DNA of 64,000 nt from Saccharina japonica (Eukaryota; Sar; Phaeophyceae; Laminariales; Laminariaceae): contig MEHQ01000050.1 in assembly GCA_008828725.1 (NCBI GenBank), forward strand, positions 62,001 through 126,000, read 5' to 3'. Each line of letters opens with the position of its first letter. Within the stretch, counting starts at the first letter, position 1. Positions 34,945-48,569 of this stretch are shown here, piece by piece. The position numbers were made by a program, and so were the translations under genes. The notes under the pieces were generated by a model. That model was not told the DNA's origin and ran no database searches. It saw only the letters and a list, made by a program, of their open reading frames with translations.

Positions 34945-35172
34945 CAGTAGAGAGAGCATAGTATAGCGTGGGTAAGCACAATTCGACGAAAGTTGACGAG
35001 GGAAGAAAGTGCTGAAATCTTCTCGCGATAAAAATGCAAGGCAAAAACCGTAGTGGGGGAGGATGGAGAAGAGCCTACTTTGTGACCCCGGATCTGAGTT
35101 ACAATTAGGAAGGAGAGAGAGAGGAAGGGCGAAGATAATGAATGGGGTGGACAAAAAGAAAAAGAAAAAAAA
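34945..35172 (+). mobile_element. SINE, 5'-truncated copy
   Basis: Body only (GCGTGGGTAAGCACAATTCG, CGCGATAAAAATGCAAGGCA, CCCCGGATCTGAGTTACAA) and an A-rich tail. The tRNA-like head is absent. Confidence 0.7.
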
Positions 35173-35179
35173 AGTAACA

Positions 35180-35865
35180 CTGTATCAGTACTAATTTGGG
35201 GACGCGGCATAGCTCCCGGTCTATTGCTCAGACCTGCTCCCGACCAACGTACAGCTTGTTTGTTAGACTCCTAGGAGGTGTTGGGGCCCTTAGATCTGTT
35301 AGGGGAGGGCAGGCATTGCTGTGTTTGCATCACGAAACGAAAGTGCTCAGCATCAAGATTTTTGTATCTTTTCGGAGCTCCTGTTTGGTACGTACTCACT
35401 TCTGTGGCCCGGCAGGACGCCTAGGACTGTCGAACTACAGGCCCAGGTAGGTTCACCTTTAGTGCTCGGCGTCCTCGTGGACAATATGAGTTAAAACAGC
35501 ACCAGCAGCCGGAAAAACTGCCATTTTTCAAATCGTCTTTGGTGACCAGGGGGATGGCAAGTCGGTTTTGAGTAGGAGGCACGTTTCGTTGTGAATCAGT
35601 CGTCGGATCGATCCGGCTCCTGAAACACAAATGTTGACCAAGACCTACGCTCTCCAAAACTACTATAAAATAATGGGGAGCAGGTAGGGAGCAGGTATGA
35701 TAATTATAAATGGAGAAATTGTGTTTTTTTTAGGGAGCGATGAAAAGGTGGAAATTAACCCAGAAATAGTATTGCAAATTAAAAAAAAACAAAACATAAT
35801 TTGTTTCGCAGTTCTCTACGTAGAATGCTCGTTTTTTTCCCTCTCGAAGGGGCCCCTTAATACAT
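35180..35865. mobile_element. GGGGCCCC-family TIR element
   Basis: The left part resembles 12009 (ATCAGTACT..GCATAGCTCC). The interior matches 12100-12480 (CTAGGAGGTG..GGGG, GCAGGCATTGCTGTGTTTGC). The right end is CGAAGGGGCCCCTTAA at about 35846-35861. Confidence 0.6.
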
Positions 35866-36805
35866 TGTGGTTTTGTACTTGGGCCGTCAAGTTCCCACAC
35901 CGGTGATGGTGGTTGAATCGATGAAGTATTTCAATATCGATTGTATTTTCGACGGCTCTCCTCGCCCAGGGTGCCTGCGACAAAGACGCTGTTGGCCCAC
36001 GTGTAGTGAACGAGCGCCGATGTCCCAGGTGCCGTCTTGGTGTCGTGTAAAATACTCGTATAGTATATAGTTGGTTCTTCGTGGAGGGTTCTTATTTGTC
36101 GGTTCGCCACCCGTTTTACGATAATAGTACAGAACACGTAACCCCTAACTATATGTATGTAGTTAGGTTACTTATAGTAAGAAGGTCAGAATGACATTTA
36201 TTTATAAGAAAATGTGTTTTTCGAAATTCGAGCAAATTTTCATTGAGATTCTAGCGTTGAAAGCACCATCTATCTCTCAAATAAGAAATTCACTTTTGCC
36301 AGGTTTCCTGTTTCTGATAAGGTGTCCTGTACTACGACGGTACTGGTATGCTACTTTTGTATTATTGTTTCTGCAGCGTGCGTAGAGAACCAGCACAAAT
36401 CGATCCCCGATAGTTCACGACTGGTTCCCTCGAACGCTACTACAACGAGATGTTAGTCGGGGTTAAAATCTCACGTGGGTCGGATTTTTGGGTTTTTTAA
36501 GAAAAATAAACACAAACGGAGCAAATTGTGGAGAGCGCCTATTAATAGTGGCGTGGGCAGGCGCAATTCGATGCGAGTCCACCCGGAAATAAAGGGTTGA
36601 TACAAATTCAAGGCATGGACCGTGGAGTAGGGGAGGAGGGAGAACACCCTACTTCGTGAACCCGGATCTGAGTTACGACTATACATATTATATATAGGAA
36701 GCAGACAGTACAGTAGTAAAGAAGGGCAAAGATGACAATTGGGATGCAAAGTAAAAACAAACAAATATCCGGGTGTTTTTCCAGGGTATTTTTATCTTAA
36801 CCCAT
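35570..36805 (+). repeat. Tandem segmental duplication, unit 1
   Basis: Starts GTAGGAGGCACGTTTCGTTG and ends with the GGGTATTTTTATCTTAA region. It is more than 90% identical to 36889-38448 by eye and spans the end of a TIR element, unique DNA and a SINE. It lacks the LINE insertion present in unit 2. Confidence 0.85.
36510..36770 (+). mobile_element. SINE copy in duplication unit 1
   Basis: Body sequence GTGGAGAGCGCCTATTAATA through CCCGGATCTGAGTTACGACT and an A-rich tail. Confidence 0.65.
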
Positions 36806-37445
36806 TCAGAACCGAAAACAATGTCCCTCACTAATCCCAAGTAGTTTGTCCCCAAATTCGTGGGACCAGTGCTCAAGAAGTTAATTTTAGTAGGAGGCAC
36901 GTTTCGTTGTGAATAAGTCGTCGGATCGATCCGGCTCCTGAAACACAAATGTTGACCAAGACCTACGCTCTCCAAAACTACTATTAAATATTGGGGAGCA
37001 GGTAGGGAGCAGGTATGATAATTAGAAATGGAGAAATGGTGTTTTTTTTAGGGAGCGATGAAAAGGTGGAAATTAACCCATAAATAGTATTGCAAATTAA
37101 AAAAAAAAAAAAGATAATTTATTTCGCAGTTCTCTACGTAGAATGCTCCTTTTTTTTCCCTCGAAGGGGCCCCTTAATACATTGTGGTTTTTTACTTGGG
37201 CCGTCAAGTTCCCACACCTGTGATGGTGGTTGCATCGATGAAGTATTTCAATATCGATTGTATTTTCGACGGCTCTCCTCGCCCAGGGTGCCTGCGACAA
37301 AGACGCTGTTGGCCCGCGTGTAGTGAACGAGCGCCGATGTCCTAGGTGCCGTCTTGGTGTCGTGTAAAATGCTCGTATAGTATGTAGTTGGTTCTTCGTG
37401 GAGGGTTCTTATTTGTCGGCTCGCCACCCGTTTCACGACAATAGT

Positions 37446-37771
37446 GTGTGTGTTCTTCACATTAAACCTTCCTTTCTACCCGTCGACATCCAGCACACCC
37501 AGTGTCCGTGCCGATTCTTCATCCTAAAAAGGTACCAGTTCTGTGGTCACAAAACTACGACACAGAGATACTACACTCAGTGCAGTAAGCAGAGCAGACA
37601 ATGCAACGCCATATACGACAGGCAAGACCTACCCTGCTAGCAATCCAGGTGCATGCAAGAGAAAAAAAGAGAAAAAAGAAAAAAGCGAAAAGAAAAAATA
37701 ATAAAAAGCAAATATACTGAAGCAAATCAATAATCAAGCAACCAAATAAAAAGCATGACAAAAAAAGAAAG
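37446..37771 (-). mobile_element. 5'-truncated LINE 3' end with AC tail; empty site in unit 1
   Basis: On the minus strand it runs from T-rich UTR through GCATGCACCTGGATTGCTAG, CTGTGTCGTAGTTTTGTGAC and GGTTTAATGTGAAGAACACA to the ACACAC tail. Unit 1 has the uninterrupted AATAGTACAGAACACG at the matching site. Only a 3-bp AGT is shared at the junctions. Confidence 0.8.
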
Positions 37772-38159
37772 AGTACAGGACACGTAACCCCTATATATAT
37801 GTAGGTAGGTTATTTATAGTAAGAAGGTCAGAATGATATTTATTTATAAGAAAATGTGTTTTTCGAAAGTCGAGCAAATTTCCATTGAGATTCTAGCGTT
37901 GAAAGCACCATCTATCTCTCAAATAAGAAATTCACTTTTGCCAGGTTTCCTGTTTCTGATAAGGTGTCCTGTACTACGACGGTACTGGTATGCTACTTTT
38001 GTATTATTGTTTCTGCAGCGTACGTAGGTAACCAGCACAGGCCGCCCCGATGGCCCGCGACTGGTACCCTCGACCGCTACTACGACGAGATGGTATTCGG
38101 GGTTTAAATATCACGTGGGTCGGATTTTTGGGGTTTTTTAGGAAAAATAAATACAAACG

Positions 38160-38402
38160 GAACAAATTGTGGAGAGCGCCTATTATAATAATAGTGGCGT
38201 GGGCAGGCGCAATTCGATGCGAGTCGACCCAGAAAGAAAGGGTTGATACAAATTCAAGGCATGAACCTTGGAGTGGGGGGGGGAGGGAGAACACCCTACT
38301 TCGGGACCCCGGATCTGAGTTACGACGATAAATATTATATTATTAATAGGACAGTAGTATAGACGAGGGCGAAGATGATAACTGGGATGCAAAAATAAAA
38401 TA
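38160..38402 (+). mobile_element. SINE copy in duplication unit 2
   Basis: Duplicate of 36510-36770, with the same 5' truncation and a longer A/T tail. Confidence 0.65.
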
Positions 38403-38448
38403 AAAAAATCCTTGTGTTTTTTTCCGGGGTATTATATTTATCTTAAAA

Positions 38449-39095
38449 CCAACTTCTGTAAGTTCTGTGCAGCTGCTCATATCCGTGCCCGGATCTTTTG
38501 TGAGTTATGTACGTCCTGTGCAACCATACTCGAGGTGCGTGTGAAACGTTCTTATTGCTATGTACGAGTACATACCACGACCCGGAACTTCTGTGGGTTT
38601 GATACGCCTGTATAACAACAACAATACCTGGAACTTCTGTGAGTTCTGCAAGACTTTCGTACCCGTACCCGAAACTACTGCTATTGTTAATATGTACGTC
38701 ATATTAATAACTGTGAGTTTTGTGACACTCTGTCCCGAAATATAAGCACATTATATACATTTATATTGAATTTAAAAGTTGCTTATATTTCGGCACAGAG
38801 TGGAAGTGCCCTAAATCCACAAACCTTACAGACAGCAAAAACCCTCGGAAATACCTGGTACGTAACAAAGAACAAACACAACTTTAAACGTGAGATGAGG
38901 TTTCGCGGTACAAATTATTTCAATACATTTGAAACAAGAAAAGCAAAAACTAAAAAACTCTGTATAAAAACAAATAAATGTTGAAACAATTTGAAATTGT
39001 CAAGAAATTTAAGAAGCGGCAGGATACGTATATACGTGTAAGGAATTAGCTGGTTTCGGCCAGAGAAATAAGACTTCGGGACTGGAGGCCAAATG
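38449..39095. other. Unassigned, weak internal repetition
   Basis: AACTTCTGTGAGTTCTG-type strings recur about four times at 38450-38720. The remainder is featureless. Confidence 0.35.
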
Positions 39096-39099
39096 GACG

Positions 39100-39262
39100 G
39101 GCGCCCACTCTGCTTACTGCACTGAGCGTAGTATCTCTGTGTCGTAGTTTTGTGACCACATAACTGGTACCTTTTGAGGATGAAGAATCGGCACGGACAC
39201 TGGGTGTGCTGGATGTCGACGGGTAGAAAGGAAGGTTAAATGTGAAGAACACACACACATGC
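39100..39262 (+). mobile_element. LINE 3' end, short copy
   Basis: CTGCTTACTGCACTGAGCGT through GGAAGGTTAAATGTGAAGAA and an AC tail; strongly 5'-truncated. Confidence 0.75.
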
Positions 39263-39520
39263 GTGTATTGGTCGAGAGCTGTCAGTTTGTCATAAATTGT
39301 TTATTTTTGTTCGCTGACAGGCATCACCACTATTGATACTAAGCTGCACGCTGTCGATTGTGCCATCGACTTACTCGTAGAGAACGTTGATATTATATTA
39401 TACCACATTAAACGTCGTCTGCCGTACTGCCCCCGCATCACAGTAGTCGTAAAATATAAAAAAAAAACAGAGACGATGCAACCTGTCCTCTTACTCTTGC
39501 TTCATATATATATTAAAAAA
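39263..39520. other. No recognisable feature
   Basis: Short unassigned interval. Confidence 0.3.
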
Positions 39521-39524
39521 TTAA

Positions 39525-39790
39525 AAAAACAACAGCTGTGAGCTCGAGGATTTCGTCGAAGCTCATCTTTGCTAGCTGAGTGTAATACTTCGATCGCGCG
39601 TACTTACGGATTTTATATGTCCTCATGTAGGATGTACATCCCGTATGAGGGGGACACAATCTGAGGCTGTAGAATTCAGGAAGTGTGCGTCTATTTGGTG
39701 GGGGAAGGAAAAATTAAATTAAATTAAAATTCAAATTAAACAGTCTGAAATAAACGTACCAGGTATACTATAGTGTTCCGACGAGTTTAC
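39525..39790 (-). repeat. MSFDEIL-peptide repeat, copy (direct pair with 41245)
   Basis: The minus strand encodes a peptide with MSFDEILELTA. It is nearly identical to 41245-41505 except at a few bases (for example G/A near 39597 and 41315) and length changes in the ATTAAA-rich part. Both end CCAGGTATACTATAGTGTTC. Confidence 0.75.
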
Positions 39791-41240
39791 GTGATAGAGG
39801 GGTTCTACTATTTGTAGCCATGTATGTTATATAAGAAGAGGTGTGTGAGGACAGGTTATGGAGTACAACTTAAAAGCACCCGGATGAATTTTTAATTAAT
39901 GAGTGATTTGGGTTTTTTATAGTGTGCATTATATATTTGTACTTATATATCATACGAGTTTCGATGAAATCCTCGATCTCAGCTGTTGTTATTTCCAAGT
40001 TTATGATCATGAATCGTATGTAGTACAGCAGTGGGGGCCCGCTGTTAAGAAGCGTCAATTTGGCTTCCAGGCTCAAAATCTTATTTCGTGCGCCCTCACC
40101 AGCAACATTTACGGCATTTCTTATATGATGATTCTTATATTTCTCGACTTGAATTGTAGTTTTTTCTAGTGTTTCATTATTTCTTCGACTTAAATTGTAG
40201 TTTTTCCAGTGTTTCTTATTTCTTCTTTTTATATGCCGCGAGAACCACATATATATCACGTTGGCATTGTACAGGTCAGCCGCAACCGACAAGTGCGGTA
40301 CTACCACACTGCTGTAATACCTTGGATATGAGGGTACTCTCTTGACCTCCCCAATCAACAAACCTGCCTGCAATCCCATTTACGTATTATACCAAGTGTA
40401 GAGTAACACTACGCGGATCAACTCCCCCCCAACTAAGCTGCAAGTTCTGCGTTGCGGACATTCAGAGTCAGCGCCCGTCCCGACCTCCTCACCCCCTCCT
40501 GCTGCCCAATATCTACTGTCGTTACTAGAGTACCCACGCCCCAACAGCGGCGCCCTCATCCGTTCTGTACGACTCCAACGGAAACGTGAAATCATTCGGG
40601 CTTCCATCAGCGCAGCAGGAATCATGACGCGGTAGCCATACCCACAACCCGACCTCTGGTTGTTGTGCTTTACGTCTTTTATCTTTTCCACACCCGAGAA
40701 ATTTAGCTTGAGATGAAACTAAAACAAATTGCCGGGGGGGAAAAAATAAATACTGTCGGCTGTGATGAGACTTTATGACTATATTACTTGGGTTTGCTTT
40801 TCTGTACGGTACTCGTACATAGCACGGCTGGAAGGTTTTGACGTAAAGTTTCTTATTCCGTGCCACGCTCCGGAGCGACCTCATTTCTAAAATTGGATCG
40901 AACGACAATCACTGCTGTTTCTTATAAAGCATTTTTCGTATTCCGTTGCTCGGTTTGAGCTGTCTTTCTTACACGCAATTTCCTATTTTTTCTCACAATC
41001 TCAGCCTCTGTTTCTTAACATAATATTTCTTAAAAGCGGGCCCACACTGTATGTCGTACGCCACACCTTGTTCTCTCGAACTCACGCCCAACCTACAGCA
41101 GTACAGGACACCAAATAAGAAACAGGAAATATGGACCTTGGTGGATTCCATATTTGAGGGAGGGTCCTTTCTGAACAAATTTTAGCATAACGACTACCGA
41201 ATTTCTCATTTCCATACCAGGTATATATGAAAAAAATAAA
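39791..41240. other. Segment between two near-identical direct repeats
   Basis: It includes an eroded copy of the same peptide motif on the plus strand (SFDEILDLS near 39960) and unassigned open frames at 40380-40908 (minus) with no recognisable domain. Flanking direct repeats of 265 bp make an LTR-like layout, but there is no TG..CA border, primer-binding site or polypurine tract that I can see. Confidence 0.35.
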
Positions 41241-41244
41241 AAAT

Positions 41245-41505
41245 AAACAACAGCTGTGAGCTCGAGGATTTCGTCGAAGCTCATCTTTGCTAGCTGAGTG
41301 TAATACTTCGATCGCACGTACTTACGGATTTTATATCTCCTCATGTAGGATGTACATCCCGTATGAGGGGGACACAATCTGAGGCTGTAGAATTCAGGAA
41401 GTGTGTGTCTATTTGTGGGGGAAGAAATAATTAAAAATAAATTAAAATTAAAATTAAACAGTCTGAAATAAACGTACCAGGTATACTATAGTGTTCCGAC
41501 GAGAT
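41245..41505 (-). repeat. MSFDEIL-peptide repeat, second copy of the direct pair
   Basis: The longest clean peptide is on the minus strand (41250-41377): PPHTGCTSYMRRYKIRKY, then SKYYTQLAKMSFDEILELTA. Confidence 0.75.
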
Positions 41506-42880
41506 ATATCAGGATGGCTTTCTTAATAGCCTGTTTCTTGTTACTGCTAAAAGTATGTGTCTTGAACTGCTGTACGCGTACTGCTGTTAGCGACAAGATG
41601 TTGTCGGGATCCAACGTTCCTCCGACCAGCCGTAGGTGACAAATGCTGTAACGAGTAGCACGTGCAAAAAAATTATGTAAACCTCAAAAACTCTAACTGA
41701 CGCGCCAACGAGCTCGCTGGAAAGTCGCTGCGGGAAATGTTATGAATGAGTTGCTGCTCGCGTGTGCCTCCTTGGGCATACTGCTGTTGCTCCGGGCGTC
41801 TTGCCGTCACCAGCCCTGATCGAATCGCTACGCTACGAAAGGTTGCCCGTCTATACGTCACCGATTTACCCGGGTATTATATACACTATATTTTAGCATT
41901 GACACTAAACCAAACTTTATGCAAAGCGTTGCAGACTCTGTAAGCCTAGCTCCACAAACAAACGGGCTCACGCGGCAATGCTTTCGCCAACAGCATCCCC
42001 GATCTTCGGCGATCATCATCAACAATTTTCTCGACGCGGGGGGCAGTTCGCCGAGCGTGCTTGATCATCGACTCCAGAAGAGGGGCACCTAAACACTATC
42101 TGTGGGCAAATTCACTAACCACCAGACAAAATACATTGCAAAATGAATACGGAATTCGCTACGTGCGATATTTTTAGTCGACGGCGTGTTGTATTACTTC
42201 ATACCTGGTATATATGTAGTTGATTGAATACAGCAGCAGTGTCATTTCGCTCGACGAGAGTTTGTTTGAGGTGTGAAGGTTTTGGGGTTCTGGTTACTGG
42301 CGAAGGTGGAAACAACAGCCACTGCAAGCCGTCTCACCTTCGTTGATGGTATGTGAGGAACGCATGGGAGGTTTGCTCCGACCTGGACAGGGGAAGTACA
42401 GGTCCAGCCCAGGAGGAGAAGCCTATTTACAACCAACCGCGGACGGGTTATTCCGTGCTGAACGTGATCTCGGCAAAGACTCCAAACATTGTGAAGTCAC
42501 TCGTGGGATGATAAATACATACGAGGTACCTGGTAAAATATGAACCACGTAGATAATCTCTTAAGGAACCGGCATTCGATCTCAGACAGGAACGGTCGGC
42601 CGTTCCAAGTTCTCATACGGCGAGTTCCAAACCTGAGCACTGAGCACCAATCATGGGCCAACAAAACACGTTTGAATGAAAACAATGAATATTTATAATC
42701 AAATTTAAACATATGGTATTCGTAGTGTCGAAACAATCAAACTATTAACATGAATTATGAATGGATTGCGAGAAAACCACGTATGTACGTATAGTACGTA
42801 TGATACGTATATTATATTAAAACTGGTATAATATATACTATCGCTTGCGATTTTTTTAGGGTCGGAATATCACAGCAAGC
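41506..42880. other. No recognisable feature
   Basis: Unassigned sequence; short frames on both strands lack domains. Confidence 0.3.
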
Positions 42881-42899
42881 ATACACTCAGCTAGCAACC

Positions 42900-43200
42900 C
42901 TCCAACAAGCATCGAGAGGAGCAACTTACAGCGACCGTGTGCATCGTTGCGTGCACGTCGCCGGCAGCCTCTTCTCTGTGAGCACGGCGTCGCAGGCTGA
43001 GAAAATATCACTCTCAATTTCTCTCGGGACTAACGGATACCCTCGAACGCCACCCACGCGACAGCAACGGTCGATGCGGCTATCAAAGTATCGAGTTGTT
43101 CCTCTGTGTTTTGGGTCGATCGCTTTGTTCTCGTGGAGCTCAAACAATTGGCGAGGTATCATGGATCAAATGGTCTTGCTTGCGACCGCCCGGAGTGTTT
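42900..43200 (-). pseudogene. Degraded coding-like fragment, paralogue of 48570-48840
   Basis: The minus strand reads ENKAIDPKH then an RIDRC..RVGG..YP..PREIESD region. The plus strand at 48570-48840 reads ENQAIDPKH and has HPRETDSD at the matching place. The family is unknown; both copies look decayed. Confidence 0.4.
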
Positions 43201-43700
43201 TCGAGGAGCCTCGTCAGAGTAAGTATGCTGTGCTACGAGCTGGTCCGGCCAAGCTGAGCAGGCTGTATTCGTCAGCATTTTCAAAGCTCCGTTTTGTGAC
43301 TAGAGATCTGAAAATTCGTGTGGAGCTTCCTCAGCTTATAGGACTGGAGTCCCGTTTTGGGGACAAATTACTTAGAATTAGACTTGTTTGTCCCCTAAAC
43401 GGAACTGCAGTCCGAAAAGGATTAAGGTACAACTAAACGATTCTAAGAGGCTCCTTTTTGTTTTCGGGGGGGGGTCCTCATATTTGGTCGTTTCAAGAAA
43501 AACCCGGCCAACATTTTGGCCAAACATTATTAAATAAAAAGTCGAAATTAAAAGGAGCCTCTTTAAAGCTCTAGAGGAAAGCGATGCGAATCACGTGTGT
43601 GTGAAAAACGTGGGTTCACAAACACGATAAATTGGGCTGTGAAATCAAGATTTTGTGCCCGTCATCGTAATATCTTGACTTTGTATTGCGGATACTACGT
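43201..43700. other. No recognisable feature
   Basis: GAGGCTCCTTTT and AAAAGGAGCCTC (about 43448 and 43550) form a short inverted pair. Nothing else stands out. Confidence 0.3.
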
Positions 43701-43701
43701 A

Positions 43702-45353
<1,652 letters not shown>

Positions 45354-45354
45354 G

Positions 45355-45650
45355 CTGCTTCTCCTTTACGTGCATCAGGAGAGTCTCCGTCTTCTTCTCC
45401 GACACCGTCAGCCCGAACTCCCCAAACACCTGCACGATAATGGTCATCATCCTCGCCAGTCCGTCATCGGACCTCGATACAACGCCGGCGTCATCGGCAT
45501 ACAGCATCCCCCACACCGCCCTCCGTACGCGGTCGAGTGGTGTCTCCGTCCCCGCTCCCGTCTCCTCCTTCAGGAACACTAGGTTCTGTATGATACCATC
45601 GTCCTCGCTGAATCGTCCGATAACGACCTTTATGCAAGTCGTATTTCGTG
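45355..45650 (-). pseudogene. LINE reverse transcriptase fragment with YADD catalytic motif
   Basis: The minus strand reads FSEDDGIIQNLVFLKEETG, then RRAVWGMLYADDAGVVSRS, then ARMMTIIVQVFGEFGL and VSEKKTETLLM. YADD is the reverse transcriptase palm-domain catalytic motif, and the downstream EFGLTVSEKKTE is typical of non-LTR enzymes. The coding sequence is cut off by the TTG array; the thumb and C-terminal part (compare the fragment at 20050) are missing. The upstream fingers region is also lost past about 45650. Confidence 0.82.
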
Positions 45651-45881
45651 ATAGACAACGAATTAAGCATGGATCGTTTCGTTATGTCCCAAGAAATGGG
45701 GGTTGGGGACATATGTCCAGAGAGCTGGCCTTGCCTCAAAGACAGCCTTGACAGACAGACATCTTGACATTGACATGTCTCCCGACATCTTTGATTGTCT
45801 GCAGCCAGCCGTGAATCATCTGTTGATACGGCCCTTTGTTATTGCGATAGTTTTAGATTCACGATACACTTTTATATATGG

Positions 45882-46215
45882 GCTTTAGCCAAAATCAGGA
45901 ACACCTGATCACTTTGGGCCAAAAACAGGCACTACACTGAAACCAAGTACAAATCACACGCTAGGACACCTCTCCTTGGCCAGCCTCACATCGTACCTGA
46001 TTTTGGCATGAAATGGTCAGGTACACACACACACCTGGATTTGTCTACTTTGTTAAGCTTTCAACTGATTTTGGCGAATTTTGGGTCAATCAGAAGCCAT
46101 ACGTACACTGCCTCTTATGCGCCCGACATGAAGACGTCACCACACTACGTACATACGACCCGCCACAACGACTACAGAACGTATCATACGCGCGCATACA
46201 GCACAATTGACCTTT
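45882..46215 (+). repeat. Left-type terminus of the CCAAAATCAGG TIR family
   Basis: TTTAGCCAAAATCAGGAACA through GCGCATACAGCACAATTG is the inverted counterpart of 55540-55866 over about 330 bp. Confidence 0.7.
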
Positions 46216-46259
46216 TGTTGTATCACGTACTGCTGCTTGCTGACACGGTACGGAAAGCG

Positions 46260-46645
46260 ATCAGTTAACAGTGTTTATCCACCACAGCTACCTTAGGAAG
46301 ACCCACTATTAATAACAGCAGTGTTTATCCACCACTGCTGTTAGTGGATCTTCTTAAGGTAGCTAATTAGGCACTCTGATTGGCCAAGCCAGCACTGACC
46401 ACTGGCATAGGGTTCGGGTTCGGGTTGTTAGGGTTCGATCTGAGGGTCAACATACTACTACCAAGACAAAACCCCCATTTAAAGATCCACTATCACCCTT
46501 TGTCCACCCCTCACTAACAGTGTTTGTCCACTACTGACAAAAATACTATATTTTTGCAAATCGAATCGAATCGATTCGAACAGTGGTGGATAAACGCTGT
46601 TAGTGGATCTTCCTAAGGTAGCTGTGGTGGATAAACACTGTTAGT
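46260..46645. repeat. Inverted-repeat cluster preceding the satellite
   Basis: AACAGTGTTTATCCACCAC and GTGGTGGATAAACACTGTT occur in both orientations (46267, 46320, 46585, 46623), each linked to the satellite start GGATCTTCCTAAGGTAGCT. There is also a degenerate satellite unit at 46340-46515. Confidence 0.65.
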
Positions 46646-48410
46646 GGATCTTCCTAAGGTAGCTAATTAGGCACTCTGATTGGCCAAGCAAGCACTGACC
46701 ACTGGCATAGGGTTCGGGTTAGGGTTAGGGTTCGGGTTCGATCTGAGGTTCAACATACTACTACCAAGACTAAAACCCCATTTTAAAGATCCACTATCAC
46801 CCTTTGTCCACGATTGGAGTTTATCCAACATACAACTGTTAGTGGATCTTCCTAAGGTAGCTAATTAGGTACTCTGATTGGCCAAGCAAGCACTGACCAC
46901 TGGCATAGGGTTCGGGTTAGGGTTAGGGTTCGGGTTCGATCTGAGGTTCAACATACTACTACCAACACAAAAACCCCATTTTAAAGATCCACTATCACCC
47001 TTTGTCCACGATTGGAGTTTATCCAACATACACTGTTAGTGGATCTTCCTAAGGTAGCTAATTAGGCACTCTGATTGGCCAAGCAAGCACTGACCACTGG
47101 CATAGGGTTCGGGTTAGGGTTAGGGTTCGGGTTCGATCTGAGGTTCAACATACTACTACCAACACAAAAACCCCATTTTAAAGATCCACTATCACCCTTT
47201 GTCCACGATTGGAGTTTATCCAACATACACTGTTAGTGGATCTTCCTAAGGTAGCTAATTAGGCACTCTGATTGGCCAAGCAAGCACTGACCACTGGCAT
47301 AGGGTTCGGGTTAGGGTTAGGGTTCGGGTTCGATCTGAGGTTCAACATACTACTACCAACACAAAAACCCCATTTTAAAGATCCACTATCACCCTTTGTC
47401 CACGATTGGAGTTTATCCAACATACACTGTTAGTGGATCTTCCTAAGGTAGCTAATTAGGCACTCTGATTGGCCAAGCAAGCACTGACCACTGGCATAGG
47501 GTTCGGGTTAGGGTTAGGGTTCGGGTTCGATCTGAGGTTCAACATACTACTACCAACACAAAAACCCCATTTTAAAGATCCACTATCACCCTTTGTCCAC
47601 GATTGGAGTTTATCCAACATACACTGTTAGTGGATCTTCCTAAGGTAGCTAATTAGGCACTCTGATTGGCCAAGCAAGCACTGACCACTGGCATAGTGTT
47701 CGGGTTAGGGTTAGGGTTCGGGTTCGATCTGAGGTTCAACATACTACTACCAACACAAAAACCCCATTTTAAAGATCCACTATCACCCTTTGTCCACGAT
47801 TGGAGTTTATCCAACATACACTGTTAGTGGATCTTCCTAAGGTAGCTAATTAGGCACTCTGATTGGCCAAGCAAGCACTGACCACTGGCATAGGGTTCGG
47901 GTTAGGGTTAGGGTTCGGGTTCGATCTGAGGTTCAACATACTACTACCAACACAAAAACCCCATTTTAAAGATCCACTATCACCCTTTGTCCACGATTGG
48001 AGTTTATCCAACATACACTGTTAGTGGATCTTCCTAAGGTAGCTAATTAGGCACTCTGATTGGCCAAGCAAGCACTGACCACTGGCATAGGGTTCGGGTT
48101 AGGGTTAGGGTTCGGGTTCGATCTGAGGTTCAACATACTACTACCAACACAAAAACCCCATTTTAAAGATCCACTATCACCCTTTGTCCACGATTGGAGT
48201 TTATCCAACATACACTGTTAGTGGATCTTCCTAAGGTAGCTAATTAGGCACTCTGATTGGCCAAGCAAGCACTGACCACTGGCATAGTGTTCGGGTTAGG
48301 GTTAGGGTTCGGGTTCGATCTGAGGTTCAACATACTACTACCAAAACAAAACCCCCATTTTAAAGATCCACTATCACCATTTGTGCACGATTGGAGTTTA
48401 TCCAACAAAC
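46646..48410 (+). repeat. 197-bp satellite array containing telomere-like motifs
   Basis: Nine monomers start at GGATCTTCCTAAGG at 46646, 46844, 47041, 47238, 47435, 47632, 47829, 48026 and 48223. Seven of the eight steps are 197 bp and the first is 198. Each holds GGGTTCGGGTTAGGG, another TTAGGG and two further GGGTTCG. Monomers are near-identical, differing by a few substitutions (for example GGG to GTG at 47697 and 48287). A lone diverged monomer is at 55355-55545. Confidence 0.92.
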
Positions 48411-48569
48411 ATGGCATGTTCCCACTGGGTGAACGTCCGAGGCGACCCGTCGCTGTTTGGGCTGTTCTCGACAACCACCAACGAGGCGACAAGTCGTCAA
48501 CCTCAACGAGTGGCGACCGGAGAAAAACCAACGGCTACAGACCATAGCACAACGTGGCCCGGCGGTGGC

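Larger units (their letters stand above)
36889..38448 (+). repeat. Tandem segmental duplication, unit 2 (with LINE insertion)
   Basis: Counterpart of 35570-36805, 84 bp downstream and in direct orientation. The only large difference is the 326-bp insertion at 37446-37771. Confidence 0.85.
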
